NCBI RefSeq assembly: GCF_014873535.1
Contig: NZ_JADBEF010000001.1
Span: 1,798,001-1,862,000, forward strand
Direction: 5' to 3'
Origin: Nonomuraea africana
GTDB taxonomy: Bacteria > Actinomycetota > Actinomycetes > Streptosporangiales > Streptosporangiaceae
Length of the DNA: 64,000 bases
Under the pieces are notes generated by a model. That model made no database searches and was not told the DNA's origin. It saw only the letters and a program-made list of their open reading frames with translations. The position numbers were made by a program, and so were the translations under genes. Shown piece by piece: positions 32,023 to 40,866 of this stretch. The first letter of the stretch is position 1, and each line of letters starts with the position of its first letter.

Positions 32023-32729
32023 TGATTGAGGCATCCGGTCTGAGCAAGACCTTCAGGAACGGCGTCGAAGCCGTCCACGGGGTGGACTTCACCGTCGCCG
32101 CCGGCGAGATCGTCGGCTTCCTCGGCCCCAACGGGGCCGGCAAGACCACCACCATGCGCATGCTGACGACCCTGCTGCGGCCCACCTCGGGCGCGGCCAC
32201 CATCGCCGGTCACGACCTGCTGTCCGACCCTAGGGGCGTACGGCGGAGCATCGGCTACGTCTCCCAGGCCGGGGGCGTCAACCCGGTCAACCCCGTCGGC
32301 GACGAACTCGAACTCCAGGCCATGCTGTACGGCATGAGCCGCGCCGAGGCCCGCTCGCGCATCGCCGACGTCCTGGCCACGCTCGAGCTGAGCGGACTGG
32401 AGAACATACCCGGCGGAGCCCTGTCCGGCGGCCAGCGCCGCCGCTTCGACATCGCCTTCGGCCTCCTGCACCGCCCCTCGGTGCTCTTCCTCGACGAGCC
32501 GACCACCGGGCTCGACCCGCAGAGCAGGGCCGCGCTGTGGGAGCACATCCGCTCGCTCGACCTGACGGTGTTCCTGTCGACGCACTACCTGGAGGAGGCT
32601 GAGGCGCTCTGCGACCGGCTCCTGATCATCGACCACGGCAGGATCGCCGCCGAGGGCACTCCCGAGCAGCTCAAGGGCGAGCGCACGCTGAACGAGGCGT
32701 TCCTGGAGATCGCCGGGAGGCCGGCATGA
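32022..32729 (+). CDS. ABC exporter ATPase (DrrA-like)
   Basis: A 235-aa ATP-binding subunit with Walker A GPNGAGKTT, signature LSGGQRRR and Walker B LFLDEPTTGLD. It resembles drug or daunorubicin-type exporter ATPases. The start is a GTG (VIEASGLSKTF) with no Shine-Dalgarno, consistent with a leaderless mRNA. It overlaps the permease gene by four bases. The divergent TetR gene suggests induction by a small toxic molecule. Confidence 0.92.
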   Translation: MIEASGLSKTFRNGVEAVHGVDFTVAAGEIVGFLGPNGAGKTTTMRMLTTLLRPTSGAATIAGHDLLSDPRGVRRSIGYVSQAGGVNPVNPVGDELELQAMLYGMSRAEARSRIADVLATLELSGLENIPGGALSGGQRRRFDIAFGLLHRPSVLFLDEPTTGLDPQSRAALWEHIRSLDLTVFLSTHYLEEAEALCDRLLIIDHGRIAAEGTPEQLKGERTLNEAFLEIAGRPA

Positions 32730-33448
32730 GGGACACCTGGCTGATCTTCCGCCACAACACCCGCATCACGCTGCGCAACAAGCTCGGCATCCTGATCACC
32801 GCCGCGCAACCGCTGTTCTTCCTGGTGCTGTTCGGCCCGATCTTCGCCACCTTCGGCACGTGGGAGACGCTCGTCCCCGGTCTGATCATCCAGCTCGGAC
32901 TGCTCAGCGCGGGCATGGCGGGGTTCGGAGTGGTCTTCGATTGGCGCGCGGGCGTGCTGGAGCGGCTGCGCGTCACGCCGGCGAGCAGGCTGTCGCTGCT
33001 GCTGGGCCGGGTGCTCAACAACACCTTCACGCTGGTGGTGCAGACCGTGCTGCTGGTGGCGGTGGCCTACCTCATCGGCCTGCGCGCCCCGCTGCCCGGC
33101 GTGCTCGCCGCGATGGCGCTGGTGGTCGTGCTCGGCGTCAGCCTGGCCGCGCTGTCGTACGCGGCGGCGATGCGGCTGAACGAGCACCTGTTCGCGCCGG
33201 TCATGATGACCGCGGTCTGGCCGCTGATGCTGCTGTCCGGCACGTTCCTGCCGATGTCGATGGCGCCGCAGTGGCTGAGCACGCTGTCGTACGTCAGCCC
33301 GTTCCGCTACGTGCTCGAGGCGATGCGCGACCTGTTCGCGGGCACGTACGCCAGCGGGGTGGTCGGGTCGGGCGTGCTGGTGGTGGCGCTCTTCGCCACG
33401 ATCAGCCTGACGGTGGGCACCAGGGTGTTCGGCGGAGACAACGCCTAG
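32726..33448 (+). CDS. ABC-2 exporter permease (DrrB-like)
   Basis: A 240-aa permease with six predicted helices and the ABC-2 signature region (SGTFLPMSMAPQWLSTLSYVSPFRYVLEAMRDLFAG). It pairs with the upstream ATPase, whose stop overlaps its ATG. The substrate is unknown; multidrug or antibiotic export is typical of the family. Confidence 0.92.
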   Translation: MRDTWLIFRHNTRITLRNKLGILITAAQPLFFLVLFGPIFATFGTWETLVPGLIIQLGLLSAGMAGFGVVFDWRAGVLERLRVTPASRLSLLLGRVLNNTFTLVVQTVLLVAVAYLIGLRAPLPGVLAAMALVVVLGVSLAALSYAAAMRLNEHLFAPVMMTAVWPLMLLSGTFLPMSMAPQWLSTLSYVSPFRYVLEAMRDLFAGTYASGVVGSGVLVVALFATISLTVGTRVFGGDNA

Positions 33449-33537
33449 CGCCGGCCGTCGGGGCGCCGGAACACCGATCGAGCGGGCCACGTGCCCCCCG
33501 TCGTGGTGGAACAGGGGGCGCGCGGTTGACTGGAAGG

Positions 33538-34440
33538 GTGAGAATCGAGGTTCTGGGTGCCGGGTTCAACTCCGCGGGGCTGCGCGACGGGGTGGCTCGA
33601 GCGCCGGAGGCGTTGCGCCGAGCCGGTCTGATCGCCGGCGCGGCGGCCCATCACGAAGTCAGGGACGCCGGAGACGTCGACTTCAGCGAGCCGGTGCCGC
33701 GGCGCGGCGAGGTGTCGGCGCTGCTGGCCGAGGAGGCGCTGACGTCCATGGCCCGCGGTGTCCGGCAGAGGATCGAGACGATCCTGGCCGAAGGCGGCTT
33801 CCCGCTGCTGGTCGGCGGCGACTGCGCGGTGCTGCCGGGGGCGTTGCACGCCTGCCGGGCGGTGCACGGTGGCGTCGGCCTGGTGTTCGTGGACGGTCAC
33901 GAGGACGCCTGGCCACCCGCGGACTCGACCACCGGCGAGGCCGCCGACTGCGAGCTGGGCCTGGCCCTCGGCGTCACCGCCGCCCACGTCGGGCCGGAGC
34001 TGTCGCCGGTGCTGCGGCCGGCGGCCACCGCGCTGCTGGGCCCGCGAGACGGCGCGGAACTCGCCGAGCACGGAGTCGCCTCGTTGCGCGGATCGCTGTG
34101 GTTCGCCACCGACCGGGAGCTCACCGGACGGATCGCGGCCGCGGTGGCCGACGCCGTCGCGACCGTCGAGAGGTCCGCGCCGCGGTGGTGGCTGCACGTC
34201 GATCTCGATGTGCTGGCCACCGACCAGCTGGCCGCCGTGGACTACCCCCAGCCAGGGGGACTGCGGTGGGAGGAGCTGACCGAACTCACCGCCATCGCGC
34301 TGCGGCGACCCGGCTGCGCCGGGTGGTCGCTCACCATCTACAACCCGGACCTCGACGAGGACGGGCACGAGGCGGCGCGCATCGTCCGCTACGTGGAAGA
34401 TGCCCTGTCAGTCGTGCCGTCGGGGAGCGTGGCGACCTAG
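33538..34440 (+). CDS. Arginase-fold (ureohydrolase) family protein
   Basis: A 300-aa protein of the arginase/agmatinase superfamily. Metal-binding signatures are LLVGGDCAVLPG (instead of GGDHS), FVDGHEDAWPP (DxHxD equivalent, with glutamate in the middle) and LHVDLDVLATDQL (DxD). Because the first motif has Cys in place of His and the second is DGHED, metal binding and the substrate may differ from true arginases. Initiation is uncertain: GTG at 33538 abuts GGAAGG, while TTG at 33526 is better spaced from GGGGG. It overlaps the convergent gene by four bases. Confidence 0.8.
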   Translation: MRIEVLGAGFNSAGLRDGVARAPEALRRAGLIAGAAAHHEVRDAGDVDFSEPVPRRGEVSALLAEEALTSMARGVRQRIETILAEGGFPLLVGGDCAVLPGALHACRAVHGGVGLVFVDGHEDAWPPADSTTGEAADCELGLALGVTAAHVGPELSPVLRPAATALLGPRDGAELAEHGVASLRGSLWFATDRELTGRIAAAVADAVATVERSAPRWWLHVDLDVLATDQLAAVDYPQPGGLRWEELTELTAIALRRPGCAGWSLTIYNPDLDEDGHEAARIVRYVEDALSVVPSGSVAT

Positions 34441-34652
34441 CCAGGGCCGTATGGCTCGATCCTGGGGTCGGAGAAGGGCGGGCCCGTGCGGTGGCCCGCC
34501 TCCTCCGTCACCCGCAAGCCGTACAACCCCTGGTCAGGGTCGATGAGCACCAGGCCGTAGCCGGTGTCCACGTCCTCCTCCGACAGCCCGAGCCGCTCCA
34601 TCGCGTCGGCGAGCGTCGCGCCGGGCGGCAGCCGTACCGTGACCAGGACCAT
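34437..34652 (-). CDS. 71-aa protein following the subtilase gene
   Basis: A small acidic protein without signal peptide, membrane segment or recognised domain. It starts MVLVTVRLPPGATLADAMERL and has a balanced, folded-protein-like composition and strongly GC-biased third positions, which support coding. It begins four bases after the subtilase stop, so the two are an operon. A role as a subtilase-associated or propeptide-like factor is only a guess. Confidence 0.75.
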   Translation of the reverse strand: MVLVTVRLPPGATLADAMERLGLSEEDVDTGYGLVLIDPDQGLYGLRVTEEAGHRTGPPFSDPRIEPYGPG

Positions 34653-34656
34653 ACGG

Positions 34657-36015
34657 TCAGGCTACGCGCTTGGCCCTTCGGCGCAGGGCGGCGATGACGC
34701 CCGCGGGGTCGACCACCCCGTAGCCGTAGTCGAAGTCGTAGCCGACGTCGCTGCGGTCGTCCGCGGTGCGCCGCAGCAGTGAGCGCAGCTGGCTGGGCGA
34801 CAGGCGCGCGGCGGGCCACTGGGTGCGGATCGCCGCGACCAGGCCCGCGGCCACCGGGCAGGCGGCGGAGGTGCCCGAGTCGGGCTCGCCCTCGCCGAAC
34901 GCCTTCGACCCCGAGAAGTGCGTGTACGCGCACAGGTCGGGCTTGCGGGCGGTCAGCCGTCCAGGGCCCTGTGAGGAGTAGCCGACGCGCTCGCCCTCGG
35001 TGTCGACGCCGCCGATCGACAGCACCCGGGGGTGCGAGTTGGCGCCGCCGATGGGCCGGTCGGGGTAGGCGCACCTGCCGTCCTTGCACTCGCGGCCGCA
35101 GTTGCCCGCCGCGAACAGCACGTCGGCGCCCGCGCGGTCGAGGGAGGCGACGACGAGGTTGAACGGGTGGGCGGCGTTGTCGGAGTAGTTGCCCGGGTGG
35201 CCGGGAGGGAAGTCCCAGCGGGGGGAGAAGGAGCCCCAGGAGTTGCTGATGACCAGCGACCTCGACTCGGCGGGCTGGGCCTCCAGCACCGTCCGCAGGT
35301 GCGCGAAGGCGGCCACCGCGTCGGAGAGCAGGCCGTCGAGGGCCGAGCCGCCCGTGCGGCTCGACAGCAGCACGGGGATGTCGATCAGCGACGCCTGTGG
35401 CGCGGCGATCAGGGTGTCGAAGGCGCACATCGTGCCGTGGTCGACCTCGAACTCCCCTGGACGGCCCGCCACCCCCGCGGGGTTCCAGCTGCGCTCGGCG
35501 TCGAGGTTGACGCCCCTGCCCAGGTGCCTGGCCACGTGCGCGGCGTTGATGCCGGTGTCGAGGACCGCCAGCGCCACCCCCGAGCCGTCGAGCCCCTCGG
35601 CGCGCAGGGCCGAGGTGCCGAGCAGCCGTTCGACGTCGTGCCAGTCGCCCACCGGGGCGTCGCCGCCGCAGGTGAGGTTCGACTCGATGACGGGATCGGC
35701 GAAGACGCCGACGACGTCGGGGCGCAGCGTGGGCAGCAGGGCCACCCTGGTGGCCGGCTCGTCGTCGGAGATCTCCCCCCGCACCAGCACGGAGGCGTCC
35801 TCGGCGGCCAGGGAGAAGTCGAGCGGCTGGTTGAGCGACAGCGGGTCGCCACCCGGCGAGGGGACGGGGCGGGGCACGGCCACGGGGGTGAAGGAGGGGT
35901 CGAGCGTCACCCCTGGAAGGCCGTCGGCCACGTCGGCGGTCGTGGCACTCCTGCCGGGGTCGGCGACCGCGGCGACCAGGTCGGGGGAGGGGCGGAGCTG
36001 GATGAGCACTCGCAT
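34657..36015 (-). CDS. S8 family serine peptidase (subtilase)
   Basis: A 452-aa subtilisin-like protease. The triad is Asp153 (VLDTGIN), His193 (VDHGTM) and Ser383 (DSGTSAACPVAAG), with oxyanion Asn305 (AAGNCG). About 145 residues precede the catalytic domain. There is no signal peptide or membrane helix, so a cytoplasmic location is likely, unusual for S8 proteins of actinomycetes. Two cysteine pairs occur near 306-315. It is in an operon with the 71-aa gene. Confidence 0.92.
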   Translation of the reverse strand: MRVLIQLRPSPDLVAAVADPGRSATTADVADGLPGVTLDPSFTPVAVPRPVPSPGGDPLSLNQPLDFSLAAEDASVLVRGEISDDEPATRVALLPTLRPDVVGVFADPVIESNLTCGGDAPVGDWHDVERLLGTSALRAEGLDGSGVALAVLDTGINAAHVARHLGRGVNLDAERSWNPAGVAGRPGEFEVDHGTMCAFDTLIAAPQASLIDIPVLLSSRTGGSALDGLLSDAVAAFAHLRTVLEAQPAESRSLVISNSWGSFSPRWDFPPGHPGNYSDNAAHPFNLVVASLDRAGADVLFAAGNCGRECKDGRCAYPDRPIGGANSHPRVLSIGGVDTEGERVGYSSQGPGRLTARKPDLCAYTHFSGSKAFGEGEPDSGTSAACPVAAGLVAAIRTQWPAARLSPSQLRSLLRRTADDRSDVGYDFDYGYGVVDPAGVIAALRRRAKRVA

Positions 36016-36190
36016 GGGGGATCACCGAATTCTGAAGGAGGGATCGAACCACCCCACATTCCTTCAACATCACCCCCCGCGTCCAGCGACTCTCGAGGGT
36101 TGTGACCTGGGAAAACATGGCATTTCGCGCGTATCGGGACGCCGCGTGGGGGCTTCCCTGACGACGGCCGGTTCACTAGCGTGTGGCGGC

Positions 36191-38224
36191 ATGACCGCAC
36201 AGGTGCAGGCCGCCTCCTCCGACTCCACCCGGGATCACTGGATGGCCGTGCGGCCGCGGTTGATCCTGGCCAGTGGGTTCATGCTCTTCCTCGAACTGGC
36301 GCTGATCCGGTGGACCGGCTCGAACATCGTGCACCTGAGCTACTTCACCAACTTCGTGCTGCTCGGCTCCTTCCTCGGCATCGGGCTCGGCTTCCTGCGC
36401 GTCGGGCGGTCCAGGCGGCAGCCGTACTACTCGCCGGTCGTGCTGGCGGCGCTGGTGCTGGTCGTGCTGCGGTTCCCGGTGACGGTGAACAGGGAGACCG
36501 AGGGGGTCCTGTACTGGACCAGCCTGGCCACCACGGGACCGTCCGCCTGGGTGATCCTGCCGGTGATCTTCGCCGCCGCGGCGCTCGTCCTCATGGGCCC
36601 GGCCGAGCTGGTCGGGCGCTGCTTTCCCGAACTGCCGCGCCTCGAGGCCTACCGCTACGACCTCATCGGGTCGCTCAGCGGCATCGCGCTGTTCACGGCG
36701 CTGTCGTTCCTGAGCGCGCCGCCGGTGATCTGGGGCGTCCTGGCGGCCGTCGCGTACGGCGTGCTGCTGGTGCCCAGGCCGCGCGTGCCGTACGTGCTGC
36801 TGGTGGTCGTGCCCTCGCTGGTGGTCGTCGGCCTGCTGCTGGTCGAGACGCTCACGGCGGGCGCGCTGTGGTCGCCGTACTACAAGGTGACCTACAGGGA
36901 GCTCGACCGGCTCGGTGTGCGGGTCATGAACATCCAGGTGAACGGCATCCCGCACCAGGAGGCGGTGCCGGCGGCGGCGCGGCTGCAGTGGGAGGCGCAG
37001 TACGGCCTGCCGTACGCGCGGGCCGCCGCGCCGCCCAAGGACGTGCTGATCGTCGGCGCGGGCAGCGGCACCGACGTGGCGATCGCGCTGTCGAAGGGCG
37101 CGAAGCGGGTGGACGCCGTCGAGATCGACCCCAAGCTGCGCGAGCTGGGCGGCACCTACCACCCCGATCACCCCTACAGCGACCCGCGCGTCACCACCAC
37201 CATCACCGACGGCCGCGCCTACCTGGAGCAGACCGACAGGAAGTACGACCTCATCCTCTTCGCCCTGCCCGACTCGCTCACGCTCGTGTCGGGGGCCAGC
37301 TCGCTGCGCCTGGAGAGCTACCTGTTCACCGAGGAGGCCATGCGGGCCGCCCGCGACCACCTCAAGCCCGGCGGGGCGTTCTCGATGTACAACTACTACC
37401 GCGAGAGCTGGCTGGTGGACCGGCTCGCCTCGACCATGCAGAACGCCTTCGGGCACAAGCCGTGCGTCGACGTCGTGAGCCAGTCGGGGCAGCAGGCCGT
37501 CATCACCGCGGGCCTGACCCCCGACGCCCAGCGCTGCGGGGCGGAGTGGGCGGGCGCGGCCCCCGGCACCCCCGAGCCGACCGGCGACGACCGGCCCTTC
37601 CTGTACCTCAAGGACTCGACGATCCCCTCGCTGTACATCATCACGCTCGGCCTCATCCTCATCGTCTCGCTCCTGGCGGTGCGCGTGGTCGCCGGGCCGT
37701 TCACCAGGATGCGGCCCTACGCCGACCTCTTCCTGCTCGGCGTGGGCTTCCTGCTGCTGGAGACCAAGAGCGTGACGGGGTTCGCGCTGCTGTTCGGCAC
37801 GACGTGGGTGGTCAACGCGATCGTCTTCGCCGGAGTGCTGGTGGCCGTCCTCGCGGCCGTCGAGGTGACCCGCCGCTTCCGCACGCCACCCCTGCCGGTG
37901 ATGTACGGCGTGCTGTTCGCCGGCCTGGTGCTCGCCTGGCTGGTGCCCAACACGTGGCTGCTCGGGCTGCCCGTGCCGGTACGGGTCGTGGCGGCGGTGA
38001 CGGTGGCGTTCCTGCCGATCTTCGCGGCCAACGTGGTCTTCGCCAAGCGCTTCGCCGACAGCGCCGACGCGACGACCTCCTTCGGCGCCAACCTGCTCGG
38101 CGCGATGGTGGGCGGCTGCCTGGAGTACCTGGCGCTGGTGGTCGGCTACAAGGGGCTGCTGATCGTGGCGGCGGTGCTCTACCTGGGCGCCTTCGCGCTG
38201 CTCCCGCGCAAGGCGGTGGCCTGA
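36191..38224 (+). CDS. Polytopic spermidine-synthase-like methyltransferase-fold protein
   Basis: A 677-aa membrane protein in three blocks. There are about seven N-terminal helices (residues 20-220), a soluble spermidine-synthase/SAM-binding Rossmann domain (about 230-455; VLIVGAGSGTDVAIAL, VDAVEIDPKL, ITDGRAYL) and about seven C-terminal helices (475-675). Whether it makes polyamines is doubtful: the aminopropyltransferase gate residues cannot be confirmed and the fusion is typical of membrane relatives of unknown function. The start ATG lacks a clear ribosome site. The upstream 175 bp separate it from the divergent subtilase. Confidence 0.85.
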   Translation: MTAQVQAASSDSTRDHWMAVRPRLILASGFMLFLELALIRWTGSNIVHLSYFTNFVLLGSFLGIGLGFLRVGRSRRQPYYSPVVLAALVLVVLRFPVTVNRETEGVLYWTSLATTGPSAWVILPVIFAAAALVLMGPAELVGRCFPELPRLEAYRYDLIGSLSGIALFTALSFLSAPPVIWGVLAAVAYGVLLVPRPRVPYVLLVVVPSLVVVGLLLVETLTAGALWSPYYKVTYRELDRLGVRVMNIQVNGIPHQEAVPAAARLQWEAQYGLPYARAAAPPKDVLIVGAGSGTDVAIALSKGAKRVDAVEIDPKLRELGGTYHPDHPYSDPRVTTTITDGRAYLEQTDRKYDLILFALPDSLTLVSGASSLRLESYLFTEEAMRAARDHLKPGGAFSMYNYYRESWLVDRLASTMQNAFGHKPCVDVVSQSGQQAVITAGLTPDAQRCGAEWAGAAPGTPEPTGDDRPFLYLKDSTIPSLYIITLGLILIVSLLAVRVVAGPFTRMRPYADLFLLGVGFLLLETKSVTGFALLFGTTWVVNAIVFAGVLVAVLAAVEVTRRFRTPPLPVMYGVLFAGLVLAWLVPNTWLLGLPVPVRVVAAVTVAFLPIFAANVVFAKRFADSADATTSFGANLLGAMVGGCLEYLALVVGYKGLLIVAAVLYLGAFALLPRKAVA

Positions 38225-38282
38225 GGCGGGCGGCGGTAAACCCCGGTGAAATAGCCGGGCTGATGTGGTTGGCTGCCTTTCC

Positions 38283-39041
38283 GTGAACCACTCCCGCCTG
38301 CTCGAGTGCCTGGCCGCCGACTACTCCCTGCTGAGAAGGGCGGCCAGCGCGAGCGACCCCGCCGCGCCCGTGCCGTCCTGTCCCGGATGGAGCGCCGCCG
38401 ACCTGCTCACCCACATCACCGCCGTCTACCTGCACAAGACCGTCACCATGCGCACGGGCGCCTACCCCGACCCGTGGGATCCCGACCTGTCGGGCGAACC
38501 GCTGGCCGTCCTCGACGCGGCGTACGGCGCGCTGACCGCCGAGTTCGCCGCCAGGCCCGCCGACTCGCCCGCGCTGACCTGGTACGAACCCGACCAGAGC
38601 GTCGGCTTCTGGATCCGGCGGATGGCCCACGAGAGCGTCATCCACCGCGTCGACGCCGAGCTGGCGGCGGGGCTGCCGGTGACGCCGATCCCCGACGACC
38701 TGGCCGCCGACGGCGTCGACGAGGTGCTGACCGCGTTCCTGGCCTACGAGGCGGCGCAGTCGCCCAAGGAGTTCGCGGAGCTGGAGGGCGGCCACCTGGC
38801 GGGGCCCGGCGGTGAGGAGACGATCGTGGTCAGGGCGGGGGAGCGGGAGTGGACCGTCCGTCCGACGCCCACCTCGGTGCGGATCACCCAGGGCGGCGCG
38901 GGGAACCCGCGCGCGGTGGTCGCCGGGGAGCCCGCCGACGTGCTGCTGTGGATGTGGGGCAGGGGCGGGAGCGTCGCGGTCGAAGGCGACCCGGACTGGG
39001 CCGCCTACCTGCGCCGCATGCTCGTGCTCGTCACCCAGTAG
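38283..39041 (+). CDS. Maleylpyruvate isomerase-family mycothiol-dependent protein
   Basis: A 252-aa protein with an N-terminal DinB-like four-helix bundle (VPSCPGWSAADLLTHI; metal ligands in MAHESVIHRVDAE) and a C-terminal MDMPI domain ending DWAAYLRRMLVLV. The family uses mycothiol or acts in thiol-dependent isomerisation and detoxification. GTG at 38283 gives the family N-terminus (VNHSRLLECLA); GTG at 38265 is also in frame. No clear ribosome site. It stands alone, 58 bp after the membrane protein. Confidence 0.88.
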   Translation: MNHSRLLECLAADYSLLRRAASASDPAAPVPSCPGWSAADLLTHITAVYLHKTVTMRTGAYPDPWDPDLSGEPLAVLDAAYGALTAEFAARPADSPALTWYEPDQSVGFWIRRMAHESVIHRVDAELAAGLPVTPIPDDLAADGVDEVLTAFLAYEAAQSPKEFAELEGGHLAGPGGEETIVVRAGEREWTVRPTPTSVRITQGGAGNPRAVVAGEPADVLLWMWGRGGSVAVEGDPDWAAYLRRMLVLVTQ

Positions 39042-39069
39042 GTCACGGCCCCGTAGTTCAGGGGACGGG

Positions 39070-40731
39070 TCAGAGGCCGCACAGCTCCGAAAGGCTCTTG
39101 GCCGAGCCGTTGTTGGCGGCCGACTGCCCGTTGCGGGTCGGCGTCTGCGACGGCGTGACCGTACGGCCGGCCGACGGCGTCGCCGTCGCGGCGGGGGAGG
39201 TCGTCGCGCCCGGCGAGGCGGTGACCCCGGCCGCCAGCGCCCGCTTGGCCGGCTTGAGCGAGTCGTTGATCGCCTTGAGCGTCGCTCTGCGGATCTTGGG
39301 CCAGTCCGGTGAGCCGGTGTAGAACTGCGGCGGCACGAACTGCAGGCTGGTGATGCGCGCGTCCTTCACCTCGAGCGCCAGGTTGGCCAGCGGCTCGAGC
39401 AACTCCTGCGGGATGTTCGTCTGCGCCATCCGCTTGGCCGTCCTGGCGATCTGGCCGAAGTTCGTGAGGATCTTGTCGGGCGTCGCCTGCTGGGCGAAGG
39501 CGCCGATGACGCAGCGCTGGCGGCCCATCCGGCCGAAGTCGTCGTCGACGACGCGGGAGCGCCCGTACCACAGCGCCTCCTCGCCGGACAGACGCTGGAG
39601 GCCCGCCTTGATCGTGCCCGCGGTGCCGTAGGTGCCGCCCCACGGGATGTCCTTCTCCACGCGCAGCCTGATGCCGCCGATCGCGTCGACCAGGCCGACG
39701 AAGCCGTACATGTTGATCAGCGCGTAGTAGTCGATGCGCAGGCCGAGCGTGTGGCCGATGGCGTCCATCAGCGCCCTCGGGCCCTTGTTCTTGCCGCCCA
39801 TGATCTGCGGGTTGTCGTTGGCGTACTGCCAGACCTCGTTGAGCAGCCCGCCGTTGGGCAACTCGGCCATGAAGCCGTTGGGGAAGTGCTTGGCCAGCGG
39901 CGAGGAGGGCGGGAAGCGCACGTGCTGCAGGTTGCGGGGCAGGCTGAACAGCACGGTGTTGCCCGTCTTGATGTCGACGCTGGCCACGGTCATGCTGTCG
40001 GTCCGCACGCCGGTGCGGTTGCCCGCCGCGTCACCGCCGATGAGCAGGAAGTTGACCCGCTTCTTCCCGTTCCACGGGTCGGCCTCCTTGATGGGCTGGA
40101 TATCGGGGTCGGAGGCCGAGCGGAAGATCGACTTCACCGTGTCGCGCAGGGTCAGCACGGTGTTGGCGGCCAGCGCGAAGGGCGCCATCACCGACACGCA
40201 CAGCAGGCCGACCACGATGCCGGAAACGATCTGGCCCCGGCCGTTGAGACGGTCGGGGCCAAGGGCGACGTACGAGGTGAGCACGAGCGCGAACCAGCAC
40301 AGCGCGCCGATCACCGCGGCGGCCGAGATGGTGATCATCGTGCTCTCCCGCGCCATCGCGCCGAGGTTGCCCAGGAAGGACAGTCCGTAGACCAGCCCCA
40401 CGAGCAGCAGGAGGCCGAAGAGCCCGAGCAGGACGAAGCCGGTGCGGCGGCGCCCCGCCCGCAGGTGGGCGGCGCCGGGCACGATCACCGACAGGGCGGT
40501 CCAGCCGACGACCGAGCCGGTGGTCATCTTCCTGGCGAACCTCGGGCCACCGCGGGGCGCCAGGTTCGTCAGGAACTTGGGAGCGCGTGGCGCGCGAGGG
40601 GGCTTCGGCGCGCGGTTGCTCGGCTGGGTCTCGCGGTCCCTGGCGGGGGTGGCGGCGGCTGCGGCGGCGCGCCGAGGAGCCCGCCGTTTCCTGCCCCGCT
40701 CGGCGGCGTCTCCCCCAGGGCGCTTCGACAC
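39070..40731 (-). CDS. LytR-CpsA-Psr (LCP) family protein
   Basis: A 553-aa membrane protein with a basic, Ala/Pro-rich cytoplasmic N-terminus (1-70), about four transmembrane helices (75-200), and a large extracellular LCP domain (225-440; RTDSMTVASVDIKTG, SLPRNL, GFVGLVDAIGGI, LWYGRSR...D.GRMGRQR). LCP enzymes attach glycopolymers to peptidoglycan. A Ser/Thr-rich tail follows. GTG start with AAGGAG five bases upstream. LCP proteins usually have one helix, so the four-helix membrane block is longer than usual. Confidence 0.92.
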   Translation of the reverse strand: MSKRPGGDAAERGRKRRAPRRAAAAAATPARDRETQPSNRAPKPPRAPRAPKFLTNLAPRGGPRFARKMTTGSVVGWTALSVIVPGAAHLRAGRRRTGFVLLGLFGLLLLVGLVYGLSFLGNLGAMARESTMITISAAAVIGALCWFALVLTSYVALGPDRLNGRGQIVSGIVVGLLCVSVMAPFALAANTVLTLRDTVKSIFRSASDPDIQPIKEADPWNGKKRVNFLLIGGDAAGNRTGVRTDSMTVASVDIKTGNTVLFSLPRNLQHVRFPPSSPLAKHFPNGFMAELPNGGLLNEVWQYANDNPQIMGGKNKGPRALMDAIGHTLGLRIDYYALINMYGFVGLVDAIGGIRLRVEKDIPWGGTYGTAGTIKAGLQRLSGEEALWYGRSRVVDDDFGRMGRQRCVIGAFAQQATPDKILTNFGQIARTAKRMAQTNIPQELLEPLANLALEVKDARITSLQFVPPQFYTGSPDWPKIRRATLKAINDSLKPAKRALAAGVTASPGATTSPAATATPSAGRTVTPSQTPTRNGQSAANNGSAKSLSELCGL

Positions 40732-40759
40732 ACCGGCTCCTTCATACGTCGCACCAGGC

Positions 40760-40775
40760 CAAACCCTGGGGTTTG
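40760..40775. promoter_or_regulatory. Dyad upstream of LCP gene
   Basis: CAAACCCTGGGGTTTG has perfect 7-bp arms around TG and lies 29 bp upstream of the LCP start, at promoter-proximal distance. It may be an operator. No U-run follows, so it is not a good terminator. Confidence 0.4.
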
Positions 40776-40866
40776 CCCCCCGTTGGTCACGAGATTGCCA
40801 GGATTCTAGCCCCCATATTGGGACATCAATGACAGATGACCAATGTGGGATTAACGGGCCGTGAAA

